From positions 1-14,153 of the forward strand of contig CAYIJG010000020.1 in assembly GCA_964363685.1 (NCBI GenBank): a DNA stretch of 14,153 nucleotides, written 5' to 3'. Origin of the DNA: XYD2-FULL-39-9 sp964363685. Its GTDB lineage: Bacteria > Patescibacteriota > Patescibacteriia > Magasanikbacterales > GWA2-37-8. The notes below the pieces were generated by a model. It saw only the letters and a list, made by a program, of their open reading frames with translations, was not told where the DNA came from and searched no databases. The position numbers and the translations under genes were made by a program. Positions 7,398 through 14,153 of this stretch are shown one piece after another (the stretch's first letter is position 1; each line of letters starts with the position of its first letter).

Positions 7398-8744
7398 TTA
7401 TTTCAAAATCTGTTCAACAAGTTCTCTCACATTTTTTACTGGCGCGATTTTGAGGTCAGGCACTTTTGGTAAATTTGTTGAGTAGGGGACAACGGCAAAT
7501 TTGAATCCCATTTTTTTAATTTCATTTAATCTTTTTTCAGTTTGAGAGACTGGTCTTATTTCTCCGCCTAGCCCTACTTCGCCAAAAGAAGCGATGTCTT
7601 TGGAAATAGTTTTGTTTTTTAATGCAGAAGCTAGAGCCAAAATCACAGCTAGATCGGCAGCTGGTTCTGAGGCTTCAATGCCGCCGACAACATTTAAGAA
7701 AATATCATAGGTATCTAGAGGTAAGTCAGCACGCTTAGTCAGCACGCCAACAAGTACTTGTAGACGGTTAAGATCAAAACCAGAAGCGCGCCGTTGGGGA
7801 TAGCCAAAATTTGTTTTGGTAACCAGGGCTTGGATTTCAACCAACAGTGACCGGCTGCCTTCCATCAGACAAGTGACAGTAGATCCAGGAACAGCCTCAC
7901 CTCGGCCAGCCAGGAAAATAGCAGAAGGATTTTTGACTTCTTCTAGACCGTGGCTTTCCATAGAAAATACCCCAATTTCGTCGGTGGCGCCAAAGCGGTT
8001 TTTGGTGGTGCGTAAAATGCGGAATATGTGGTATTTATCACCTTCAAGATACAGAACCGCATCTACGAGGTGTTCTAGAGTCTTGGGCCCAGCCACCGCG
8101 CCGTCTTTGGTCACTTGGCCGATGAGAATGATAGTTTTGCCAGTCATTTTGGCGACCTCGAGAAGTTTGGTAGTGCAACCGCGAACCTGATTGATATTTC
8201 CAGATCCGCCTTCTATCTCATCGGAATAGATGGTTTGGATAGAATCTATAATAACCATTAGGCACTCTTTGTTTTGCTTGATGGTGGCTATGATATTATC
8301 AACGTTAGTGGCATTGCCGATTTTGAGAGTGTCTGTAGAAATTTTGAGACGCTCGGCTCGAAGTTTTATTTGTTCAGTTGATTCCTCACCTGAGATATAT
8401 AAGGAGTTGGGAAGGATAGCCGCCATCTGTAAGGCTAGAGTAGATTTGCCGATACCTGGTTCACCGCCCAACAAAACAAGGGAGCCTGGTACCAGACCCC
8501 CTCCCAAAACCCTGTCTAGTTCGCTGATATTAGTTTTTACTCGTTCAAATTTTTTATTATCTATACTTTTGAGGTCTGTCATTTCTACAGGGGCATAATT
8601 GTTTGCGTTTTGTGATTTTGCTTTTTCACTTATGCCTTGCGATTCTTTAATCATTCCCCATTTTCCACATTCCAAACATCGGCCAGTCCATTTGGCATAT
8701 TGAGCGTCACAGTTGGAACAGATAAAGTAAGGGGATTTGGACAT
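7398..8744 (-). CDS. radA: DNA repair protein RadA/Sms
   Basis: RadA is a RecA-like ATPase that promotes branch migration of recombination intermediates. The 448-aa protein has the full family layout. A zinc finger uses C9, C12, C23 and C26. The RecA-like core has Walker A GGEPGIGKST (93-102), Walker B-like MVIIDSIQ (163-170) and the RadA signature KNRFG (248-252). A Lon-protease-like C-terminal domain runs from about 272 to the end, including the segment GGIEASEPAADLA (354-366). Its ATG lies 2 nt after the stop of the envelope fusion gene, which suggests translational coupling and read-through from the upstream operon. No promoter of its own is visible. Pairing with recG is only by convergence, although both act on branched DNA. 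Confidence 0.97.
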   Translation of the reverse strand: MSKSPYFICSNCDAQYAKWTGRCLECGKWGMIKESQGISEKAKSQNANNYAPVEMTDLKSIDNKKFERVKTNISELDRVLGGGLVPGSLVLLGGEPGIGKSTLALQMAAILPNSLYISGEESTEQIKLRAERLKISTDTLKIGNATNVDNIIATIKQNKECLMVIIDSIQTIYSDEIEGGSGNINQVRGCTTKLLEVAKMTGKTIILIGQVTKDGAVAGPKTLEHLVDAVLYLEGDKYHIFRILRTTKNRFGATDEIGVFSMESHGLEEVKNPSAIFLAGRGEAVPGSTVTCLMEGSRSLLVEIQALVTKTNFGYPQRRASGFDLNRLQVLVGVLTKRADLPLDTYDIFLNVVGGIEASEPAADLAVILALASALKNKTISKDIASFGEVGLGGEIRPVSQTEKRLNEIKKMGFKFAVVPYSTNLPKVPDLKIAPVKNVRELVEQILK

Positions 8745-8746
8745 AT

Positions 8747-10795
8747 TTAGAATGCTTTTGCTTTTTCTTCAGCGGCAATAGCAGCATGTCCAGCTGCGTT
8801 GAAATGGATAGGGTTGTCTCCGAAGCGAGTATCATCAACTTTTTGAGCGTCAGTAGGCTTAACAATAATTTGATACGCATCAACCACTATATCTATCTTG
8901 CCACCCCCTCCTGCTTTTATCCAATTGTTTACAGACATTAATGTATCGTGTTTTGCGCTTGTCCAAGCACCGTAGGGTTTAAAAGGAGTTATGGTTAAGG
9001 CTATCACTCTCATGCCTTCGCTTTTTGCTTTTTGATAAATTAGAGTTAAGTTTTCTTCCACATCAGAAGCAGATTTTCCACCTTGTATATCATTTACTCC
9101 GCCTAAGACAACTAAGTCAGTAAATCCTTCTGATTTTAGTTTGCGGGTTTTGATTTGGTCATACATCCATGCGGTTTTTTGATTAATTAGTGCTACCCTT
9201 TCTAATGGGATACCTGTTAATTGCTGTAGCTGTACAGCATGTGATTTTGGGTCTGCTGTAATAGAATCACCCACTGCTAGAATCTTTTTGCCTGAGTTAT
9301 TTACAGTTTGTCCGATTGCTCTTTTGCCAGTTATTTTAGGACAAATACTATCATTTTTTCCCCCACTAGGAAAAATCGGGGAATTTCCAGGGGAGGCGAG
9401 TCTTGCTGCTTTAAGCCCTACAGCATATTTTCCTTCACCCCAATCCGCTGTAACACAACCATCAACTGGGCGATAAGCTTTTGTATCTTCATTAAGTATT
9501 TTGCTGTATACTGCGGCATATTTGCTTAACGCCCCCTTGTTTTTGTCATCGCATGATTTAACTCTGGAGCCAAGAGGTTTTCCGTTAGTCTCGTAAAATT
9601 TTCTAACATTAAGCCTAATAGATTCGCTCGTACACACTTTATCTGCGATTGCAGCATCCTTTACAGCACCACCATTATTGTGCGCAACGTATAACAGCGT
9701 TATGACGTCTTTGACGGATGCGTTAGGACATTTCTGAGTTATTGATTTTATATTATTATAAATGGTTGCCGCTGCCGCCGCGGTGTTTGTTTCCGGATCA
9801 ATTCTATTATTACAATCAAATTTAAGGGAAGTTGGGTATTGCCCTACCCTTATTCCGTCCTCGCAATATGGTTGAGCCATTTGGAACAGGCCCTGGTACT
9901 TCTCGCCTGGGTTAGCATATGGTTTGAGCCCACTCTCCACAGTAGCAATAGCTTTTAAGACAGCTGGATCATAACCGTAACAAGCAGCGTAAGCTTTAAA
10001 AAGTGGATCAAGGTCGGATGAAGATATAGACGAGATGTCTCCTTCATATTCATTTTTTTCAAAGAATTCTAAAGGCTCCGCCTCTACAATCTTTACTTTT
10101 AATGCGTTAAATTCTACGAGGTTAGGATTTACATTAAATAAAATAGCAAAAGACCCCCAAGCAATGACTAAACCAATAAGAGCATGAAGAATTTTTTTAT
10201 ATCCCTCGGCCTTGTGCTCACCTCCACCAGAAGCGATAATACGCACGCCTTGAAGAATAATTATAATTACCGCTACAATACTGACAATGCCAATAGCGAA
10301 TTTATAAAGAACAGAAATAAATTGACCGATCCAAGGAATATAAAAATAAGTATCTGTGCCATCGCTGCTGGAAACTACATCGCTAAAATTTAGACCAGGG
10401 AAATCTATTTCTAAGCGTGGTTTATATCCTCTTAATTCAAACTCCATTCCAAGAACAGATGATTTGTAATAGCTGGTTCCAGGTTTAACTGGTGTCGGAG
10501 TATTCTCTAGTGGTGAGAGGCACTTTTCGTCACTATAAGCATCGCATATAACTCTCTCAGAATTTTTAGCATATACATTTTCTTTAATAAGCCATGCTTT
10601 ATATTCGTCACATTTTGTATCCGTGTTGTTGGGAACAAAAAAATTGGAAATTGTGTCACAATCATATTTAAGGGTACCAATATTTGAAAACGATCTACAC
10701 TTACACCAAACATCAGCCAGCGAAGTTTGTGGATAAAATACAAGAAATGTGCCAAGAAGTAAGGTTATAAGTGTAAAGATTTTTCTTAGACGCAT
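8747..10795 (-). CDS. Exported T4SS-pilin-like / lytic transglycosylase / SGNH hydrolase fusion
   Basis: This 682-aa protein combines parts normally found separately. A signal peptide (1-27, ending SLA) precedes a Cys-rich extracytoplasmic region (28-155; C31, C33, C46, C62, C84, C92). Two membrane helices (about 157-185 and 202-222) flank the short cytoplasmic loop ASGGGEHKAEGYKK, the pattern of VirB2/TrbC-type T4SS pilins. A lytic transglycosylase (SLT, GH23-like) domain follows at about 262-440, with probable catalytic E287 in ATVESGLKP, GLFQM (302-306) and YVAHNNG (369-375). It should cleave peptidoglycan glycan strands. The C-terminus (about 503-682) is an SGNH hydrolase: GDS (509-511), GGVND (565-569) and a block V-like DNPIH (660-664), one residue longer than the usual DxxH. 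The substrate, perhaps acetyl groups on wall polymers, is unknown. It sits 3 nt after the dsbA-like gene. Confidence 0.88.
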   Translation of the reverse strand: MRLRKIFTLITLLLGTFLVFYPQTSLADVWCKCRSFSNIGTLKYDCDTISNFFVPNNTDTKCDEYKAWLIKENVYAKNSERVICDAYSDEKCLSPLENTPTPVKPGTSYYKSSVLGMEFELRGYKPRLEIDFPGLNFSDVVSSSDGTDTYFYIPWIGQFISVLYKFAIGIVSIVAVIIIILQGVRIIASGGGEHKAEGYKKILHALIGLVIAWGSFAILFNVNPNLVEFNALKVKIVEAEPLEFFEKNEYEGDISSISSSDLDPLFKAYAACYGYDPAVLKAIATVESGLKPYANPGEKYQGLFQMAQPYCEDGIRVGQYPTSLKFDCNNRIDPETNTAAAAATIYNNIKSITQKCPNASVKDVITLLYVAHNNGGAVKDAAIADKVCTSESIRLNVRKFYETNGKPLGSRVKSCDDKNKGALSKYAAVYSKILNEDTKAYRPVDGCVTADWGEGKYAVGLKAARLASPGNSPIFPSGGKNDSICPKITGKRAIGQTVNNSGKKILAVGDSITADPKSHAVQLQQLTGIPLERVALINQKTAWMYDQIKTRKLKSEGFTDLVVLGGVNDIQGGKSASDVEENLTLIYQKAKSEGMRVIALTITPFKPYGAWTSAKHDTLMSVNNWIKAGGGGKIDIVVDAYQIIVKPTDAQKVDDTRFGDNPIHFNAAGHAAIAAEEKAKAF

Positions 10796-10798
10796 ACC

Positions 10799-11455
10799 TT
10801 ACTTCTTAATAAAATTCTCCAACATATCCTTTATGTTTATATCCGCTTCAGTATTGATAAGTTTATTATTTACAAAAATTATTGGCAAGGAATTCAGACC
10901 AAGACCCTTCATGATTTGTGAAGATTCTTCAATTTTTTGTTTGGTTAAGTCGCTATTAGCGCATTGCCACAGTTTTTCTATATCTAAATTTAAACCCGTA
11001 GCTATATTTTTTAATCCGGACTCGTTTAAATCACTGCTATTTTGGCTAGCCGTATCTATAAATTGCCAAAACTTTTTTTCATCTTGTTGAAAGACGCACC
11101 AGCCTGCTCGATGGGCTAAAGCTGTATCTTTGGAAAAGATTTTTGGTTGAGGCGCATCTTTCCAGATAAAGCGTATTTCTTGAGGGTGGGCGAGAATAAA
11201 TTCTTTGGCTGTGTTATAGATTGACAAACATTCTTTACAATTAAAATCCATAAATTCGACGATGGTAATAGGGGCGCCTGGATTACCAAAGATTGGATCT
11301 GTATTAGAGATGGTAATAGGTGCGCTTTTTTCTGAGATTAAAGCAACTGGGTTTCTGGTGACGGTAATTTGTTGGGAACGGCGGATTTGCAATGCAAATA
11401 AAAGTCCGGCAAGAGCCACTATCGCTAAAAGTAAGAAAAAAGTTTTTTTATGCAT
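10799..11455 (-). CDS. DsbA-family thiol-disulfide oxidoreductase, membrane anchored
   Basis: The 218-aa product has one N-terminal membrane anchor or uncleaved signal (about 5-23). A thioredoxin-like fold of the DsbA family follows: VEFMDFNCKEC carries the active-site pair C73-x-x-C76, and the cis-proline is P191 in SLPIIFVNNKLI. The helical insertion typical of DsbA lies between them and contains C120 and C165, which could form a second pair. The CKEC dipeptide differs from the CPHC of E. coli DsbA, so it could act as an oxidase or an isomerase. It ends 3 nt before the Cys-rich fusion protein gene, a likely client. No DsbB or VKOR partner is in the window. Confidence 0.9.
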   Translation of the reverse strand: MHKKTFFLLLAIVALAGLLFALQIRRSQQITVTRNPVALISEKSAPITISNTDPIFGNPGAPITIVEFMDFNCKECLSIYNTAKEFILAHPQEIRFIWKDAPQPKIFSKDTALAHRAGWCVFQQDEKKFWQFIDTASQNSSDLNESGLKNIATGLNLDIEKLWQCANSDLTKQKIEESSQIMKGLGLNSLPIIFVNNKLINTEADINIKDMLENFIKK

Positions 11456-11497
11456 ACTGGTTTATATAGGTTCCCATATAATCTCATTCGCTCGAAA

Positions 11498-11518
11498 ATA
11501 TTTTAGCAAGCTAAATAT
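11498..11518 (-). terminator. Weak hairpin after the propeller gene
   Basis: On the minus strand ATATTTAGC (11518-11510) can pair with GCTAAAATAT (11507-11498) with one bulged A, followed by TTTT. It lies between the propeller stop and the dsbA start and could end transcription partially. Confidence 0.35.
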
Positions 11519-11536
11519 CTTACTCACTCATTTCGA

Positions 11537-12766
11537 TTATAGCTGTGATTCAAAGACGCCGGTTTTATTTAAATCAGTAAATGTAATTTTATTTTTTGAA
11601 GCGTCGTAGAAAATATTATTGATATTATAATCATCGTTTAACGCAATAGGAGTTTTGGTGTTAGTTTTTAGATCAATTTTGTACAAGCTGTCATAGTTAT
11701 ATCTGGCCACATCTCTAGAGAGACCGGCGCCGGTTGGCAGATCGTTTGGTACAGCGCAAAAGAGAGTATCATCGCTAGCAAAAGTGCACTTGTCAGCCCA
11801 GGTATTTAGTTGGAGCATTTTTCGATTATCGCCAATACTGTCTCCATAAGAATCTGTCAGCCACAACTCCGGTTTGAAATCACTACGAGAACTATAGACA
11901 CTATATAATAATTTTTTACCGGTAGTAGACCATTGCGGGGTAAATCCTGACCCATCCACTATAGCTGATTTGAAATTTTCACCATTGAGACCAATGAATA
12001 AAACTTCTCGTCTTTCACCACCTTGAGGTTCGCCGGTTTGAGAAAAAGCCACTACTTGTTGGCTAGGCGACCAATTAACAGTCACTTTGTCAGCATTTTC
12101 ACCCATTGGTTCAATGAATCTAGCGCCAGTTGCATCGCTGTTGGCAGTTACCAGCCAGCGGTTGGAAGGGTCTAGACCCAAGCTTTTGGCAGCAATTTGG
12201 TTGCCATCTCCGGAAAAAGAAAAGTCCCGCCAATGTTTGGGCAAGCTTACTTGTTTGTTAGTATCAAAATTATAGATTATTTTTGAGTTGTCTGGGTATT
12301 CAATGACAGCCTGATTTTTACTTTTTGCCCAAGTGACTTTTTGTGCATCAAAGAAAACCTGATCAGAAAGTGCTTTGATATCGCCGTTTGGGGTGGATCG
12401 GTAAAATTTACCGTCATTGGCACTGTAGTAGCGTAGATCGCCACCAATACTAAGAGATGGATAAACAGCGGTTTCGGAGATGATTTGGGTGGTGGCTGAT
12501 GGTTTGTAGTAGGAAGGATTGGTTGATTCTATAATGTTAGAAGTTGGTAAAAGTTCGCCATTTGGACCTAGGGTGGTACCGGCAGTTGAGCTTGGTTTGA
12601 GGCCAGATTCAGGTAGTTGGCCTGGAGTAAGGGTTGGGGTGTTGGGTTGCCCAGTGCCGGGGCCTAATCGTGAAGTTCGGATAAAGAAATAATATAGGCC
12701 ATAGCCAACGAGGCCAGCGACAGCTAAGAGCAGGATGGCTAGAAGAATTCTTTTGAAGATAGACAT
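11537..12766 (-). CDS. Membrane-anchored TolB/PD40-like beta-propeller protein
   Basis: An N-terminal membrane anchor (about 6-29) is followed by a Pro/Thr/Gly-rich linker (33-95) and a predicted extracytoplasmic beta-propeller (about 100-405). The propeller is supported by repeated short blades of the PD40/TolB type, such as DFSFSGDGNQIAAKS (181-195), NWSPSQQVVAFSQ (231-243), QWSTTGKKLLYSV (278-290) and FASDDTLFCAV (329-339). No enzymatic motif is visible, so a protein-binding or scaffold role on the outer face is likely. C327 and C337 could form a disulfide made by the neighbouring DsbA-like protein. The gene follows a palindrome-rich gap with an extended -10 promoter motif and precedes dsbA by 81 nt. 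Confidence 0.85.
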   Translation of the reverse strand: MSIFKRILLAILLLAVAGLVGYGLYYFFIRTSRLGPGTGQPNTPTLTPGQLPESGLKPSSTAGTTLGPNGELLPTSNIIESTNPSYYKPSATTQIISETAVYPSLSIGGDLRYYSANDGKFYRSTPNGDIKALSDQVFFDAQKVTWAKSKNQAVIEYPDNSKIIYNFDTNKQVSLPKHWRDFSFSGDGNQIAAKSLGLDPSNRWLVTANSDATGARFIEPMGENADKVTVNWSPSQQVVAFSQTGEPQGGERREVLFIGLNGENFKSAIVDGSGFTPQWSTTGKKLLYSVYSSRSDFKPELWLTDSYGDSIGDNRKMLQLNTWADKCTFASDDTLFCAVPNDLPTGAGLSRDVARYNYDSLYKIDLKTNTKTPIALNDDYNINNIFYDASKNKITFTDLNKTGVFESQL

Positions 12767-12780
12767 ATTATGAAGTTACA

Positions 12781-12884
12781 ATCCCGAGTACTCGGGATCA
12801 AATATCAAAATTATCCCGATTTCGGTCGCGCCGAAATCATGGATCCTCGATTTTGTATGAAACAAAATCGGGACAAATGATATT
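12781..12884. repeat. Cluster of palindromes upstream of the propeller gene
   Basis: The gap holds a perfect 18-bp palindrome ATCCCGAGTACTCGGGAT (12781-12798), then hairpin GATTTCGG/CCGAAATC (12818-12825, 12831-12838) and hairpin CGATTTTGT/ACAAAATCG (12848-12856, 12862-12870). TCCCGATTT (12814-12822) can also pair with AAATCGGGA (12865-12873), and AATATCA (12801-12807) with TGATATT (12878-12884), enclosing both hairpins in one larger fold. It lies in the 5' leader of the propeller gene if the promoter at 12882-12890 is used. Confidence 0.7.
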
Positions 12885-12890
12885 ATACCA
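12882..12890 (-). promoter_or_regulatory. Extended -10 promoter motif for the propeller gene
   Basis: On the minus strand the sequence reads TGGTATAAT, a perfect -10 with the TG extension, directly after the T-run of the upstream terminator. No good -35 is seen. It matches the TGGTATACT motif at 2221-2229. Confidence 0.55.
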
Positions 12891-12891
12891 T

Positions 12892-12915
12892 AAAAAAGCC
12901 TAATAAGTCTTTTTT
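12892..12915. terminator. Bidirectional terminator after the 324-aa protein gene
   Basis: AAAAAAG (12892-12898) pairs with CTTTTTT (12909-12915); after one mismatch, CT/AG pairs close a short AATA loop. It overlaps the TAA stop of the minus-strand gene ending at 12914. Confidence 0.6.
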
Positions 12916-13888
12916 ATTTTGTTTTCATGGCAGGCCTAGTGAGCACCGAGAGTCGTCCTTGAATTTGATTTTTAGCAGCACCTAGTTCTTTAAGTTGTTT
13001 TTTTATGGCTAGTTTCTTTTTTAACGTTTTAAGGTCTTGCGTCCAAGCGTATTTTTGTCGTCGGAGTGTTTCTAGTAGTTTTATAATTTGATCGGTAAGA
13101 GGCCCTTTTAATAATGGGAATTTCCCAATCCACAAGAGTGGTATTAAAAATATTAGATAAATTGGGGATAATACAAGAAAAATTATTGGCAGGATAATTG
13201 TTGGTAAAGTAAAAACAACTACTCGTATCACTGAAAATCTATAGAGTAATACAGCATCTAGAGTAGCAGTGAATATTTTAAAACCGTTAAGCGCTACCAT
13301 AAGACTGCTAATCATTGCCACCAGAGTCTCAAGTTTTTTTGCTTTGGCATTGTCGTTTAAGTTTCTTAAAGGTTTTTTTGCCTCTGCTAGCAGGCCATTT
13401 ATAAGAGTGTCTATTGGCGATCGAAAAAAAGCAAGTAATTTTAAGCTTTTACCATTTTTAAAAATAGTTAGATTGCCGTCCAGTTCACGCAAGTCTCTCT
13501 CCAGATCTGCTTCTTGCTTGGCAATTTGAGCAAGTTGACGTTGTTTGTTGTCTGACATTTGTCCTGCTATCTCGGCTTCTTGTTGTGGATTTGTTCCCGG
13601 TTGCTTACGAACCCCCTTTTTATAAGTACCATCTTCATTTTTTCCGTTGCCCAAGGGTTCCCATTCATCTTGTAGAGGCGTTGGGTGTTCCTTAGGATTA
13701 TGGATATATTGTGGAACGTCATAATTTTTTGTATATTTTTGAGGTTCCTTATTACCAAACATCCTGCCTTTAGCTTTGCTGGCAGCCATTTCGTTAGCTA
13801 TTGATTGCCCGCCCGCATGTTTTTCATCAGCATGTCCTAGATTTTGTGAAGCGGGGGCATTATCAATTTTTTTTTGAGGTTCTCCCAT
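12914..13888 (-). CDS. Membrane protein with charged, partly coiled-coil ends, unknown function
   Basis: I do not recognise this 324-aa protein. Residues 1-110 are hydrophilic, rich in Lys, Gln, Asn and Pro, and probably disordered. Residues 112-137 (DNKQRQLAQIAKQEADLERDLREL) look like a coiled coil. The central part holds about three hydrophobic spans (188-212, 221-240 and 241-256). The C-terminus (265-324) is a strongly basic, probably helical and cytoplasmic segment with KTLKKKLAIKKQLKEL. No catalytic motif is visible. It starts 3 nt after the upstream partial gene and is the second member of the same transcript. The context suggests a structural component of an envelope or secretion apparatus, but this is inference. 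Confidence 0.8.
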   Translation of the reverse strand: MGEPQKKIDNAPASQNLGHADEKHAGGQSIANEMAASKAKGRMFGNKEPQKYTKNYDVPQYIHNPKEHPTPLQDEWEPLGNGKNEDGTYKKGVRKQPGTNPQQEAEIAGQMSDNKQRQLAQIAKQEADLERDLRELDGNLTIFKNGKSLKLLAFFRSPIDTLINGLLAEAKKPLRNLNDNAKAKKLETLVAMISSLMVALNGFKIFTATLDAVLLYRFSVIRVVVFTLPTIILPIIFLVLSPIYLIFLIPLLWIGKFPLLKGPLTDQIIKLLETLRRQKYAWTQDLKTLKKKLAIKKQLKELGAAKNQIQGRLSVLTRPAMKTK

Positions 13889-13891
13889 ACT

Positions 13892-14153
13892 TTATTTTAT
13901 GGCCAATTTGTTATTCTGAAGGACAAGTTGGTGGTGCGGTTTTATTTTTTCACCAAGTATAAGTTCGGCCATTATTTTTTCCACATCGCGGCGAATTTGG
14001 CGCCTGATTTCTCGAGCGCTATTTTTTTCAGGAAGCTGTTCCACAAACCAAGTGAAGACTTTTTCATTAGTTTTGAGGTTCGTGTGGTAGTTTTCCAATT
14101 GTTTATTTAGGTCAGTAATTTCTAAAGATGCTATTTTGGCTAAATCAGATTTT
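13892..14153 (-). CDS. C-terminal part of an unidentified charged helical protein (5' truncated)
   Basis: The frame stays open from the TAA at 13894-13892 to the right edge of the window, adding about 18 codons beyond the TTG at 14098, so this is a gene cut by the window edge and not a small ORF starting at that TTG. The visible 86 or so residues are charged and probably helical. An N-terminal coiled-coil-like part (DLAKIASLEITDLNKQLENY) leads to a basic region (REIRRQIRRDVEKIM) and a short tail ending in IK. No domain is recognised. It lies 3 nt upstream of the 324-aa membrane protein gene, almost certainly in one operon. Confidence 0.7.
   Translation of the reverse strand, partial: KSDLAKIASLEITDLNKQLENYHTNLKTNEKVFTWFVEQLPEKNSAREIRRQIRRDVEKIMAELILGEKIKPHHQLVLQNNKLAIK

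Noticed and set aside
13892..14098. Complete 68-aa small gene starting at TTG
   Set aside because: The frame stays open upstream to the window edge and no ribosome binding site supports the TTG, so it is the end of a longer gene.
1..14153. UGA recoding (Gracilibacteria/SR1 code)
   Set aside because: All recognised stops are TAA or TAG, but no conserved gene needs an in-frame TGA read through; about ten stops without TGA are not enough evidence for a changed code.
1..14153. CRISPR array, insertion sequence or phage genes
   Set aside because: No regularly spaced direct repeats, transposase motifs or phage structural genes were found.

Overview
The window looks like a scaffold fragment from a Candidate Phyla Radiation (Patescibacteria, Parcubacteria-like) genome. 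This is an inference from four things: low G+C coding sequence with little Shine-Dalgarno signal, a PilB-type ATPase beside housekeeping genes, a short exported protein with a two-helix T4SS-pilin-like segment fused to hydrolases, and many poorly conserved exported proteins. All recognised stop codons are TAA or TAG and no gene has an in-frame TGA, so there is no sign of the recoding found in Gracilibacteria or SR1.

Left half (+ strand): the Lys/Glu-rich tail of an unidentified gene ending in a strong terminator; ftsH (membrane AAA+ zinc protease); a polytopic membrane protein of unknown role; a pilB/gspE-type ATPase interrupted by ten N; and recG (branched-DNA helicase). recG converges on the right half across one bidirectional terminator at about 7362-7392.

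Right half (- strand, read right to left): a partial gene with a charged C-terminus, a 324-aa membrane protein with charged ends, a membrane-anchored beta-propeller, a DsbA-like thiol oxidoreductase, a 682-aa exported protein joining a VirB2/T4SS-pilin-like helix pair, a lytic transglycosylase and an SGNH hydrolase, and finally radA. The 3-nt gaps between the first two genes and between dsbA and the fusion gene, and the 2-nt gap before radA, point to co-transcription in at least two blocks. The envelope genes together suggest a cell-wall-spanning machine related to the reduced type IV secretion systems of these bacteria, but no VirB4, VirB6 or VirD4 lies inside the window.

The most unusual signal is outside the genes. 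Two intergenic elements (219-306 and 5094-5189) share a core that can fold into a three-way junction with identical GCGTCCAA and GGTTGGTGATGGACGCT ends. Each is enclosed by a different but perfectly self-complementary outer stem, and each ends 28 nt before a start codon (ftsH and recG). A GC-rich imperfect palindrome also sits in frame inside recG, and a cluster of palindromes fills the gap upstream of the propeller gene. Two promoter-like TGGTATA(A/C)T motifs follow terminators directly.
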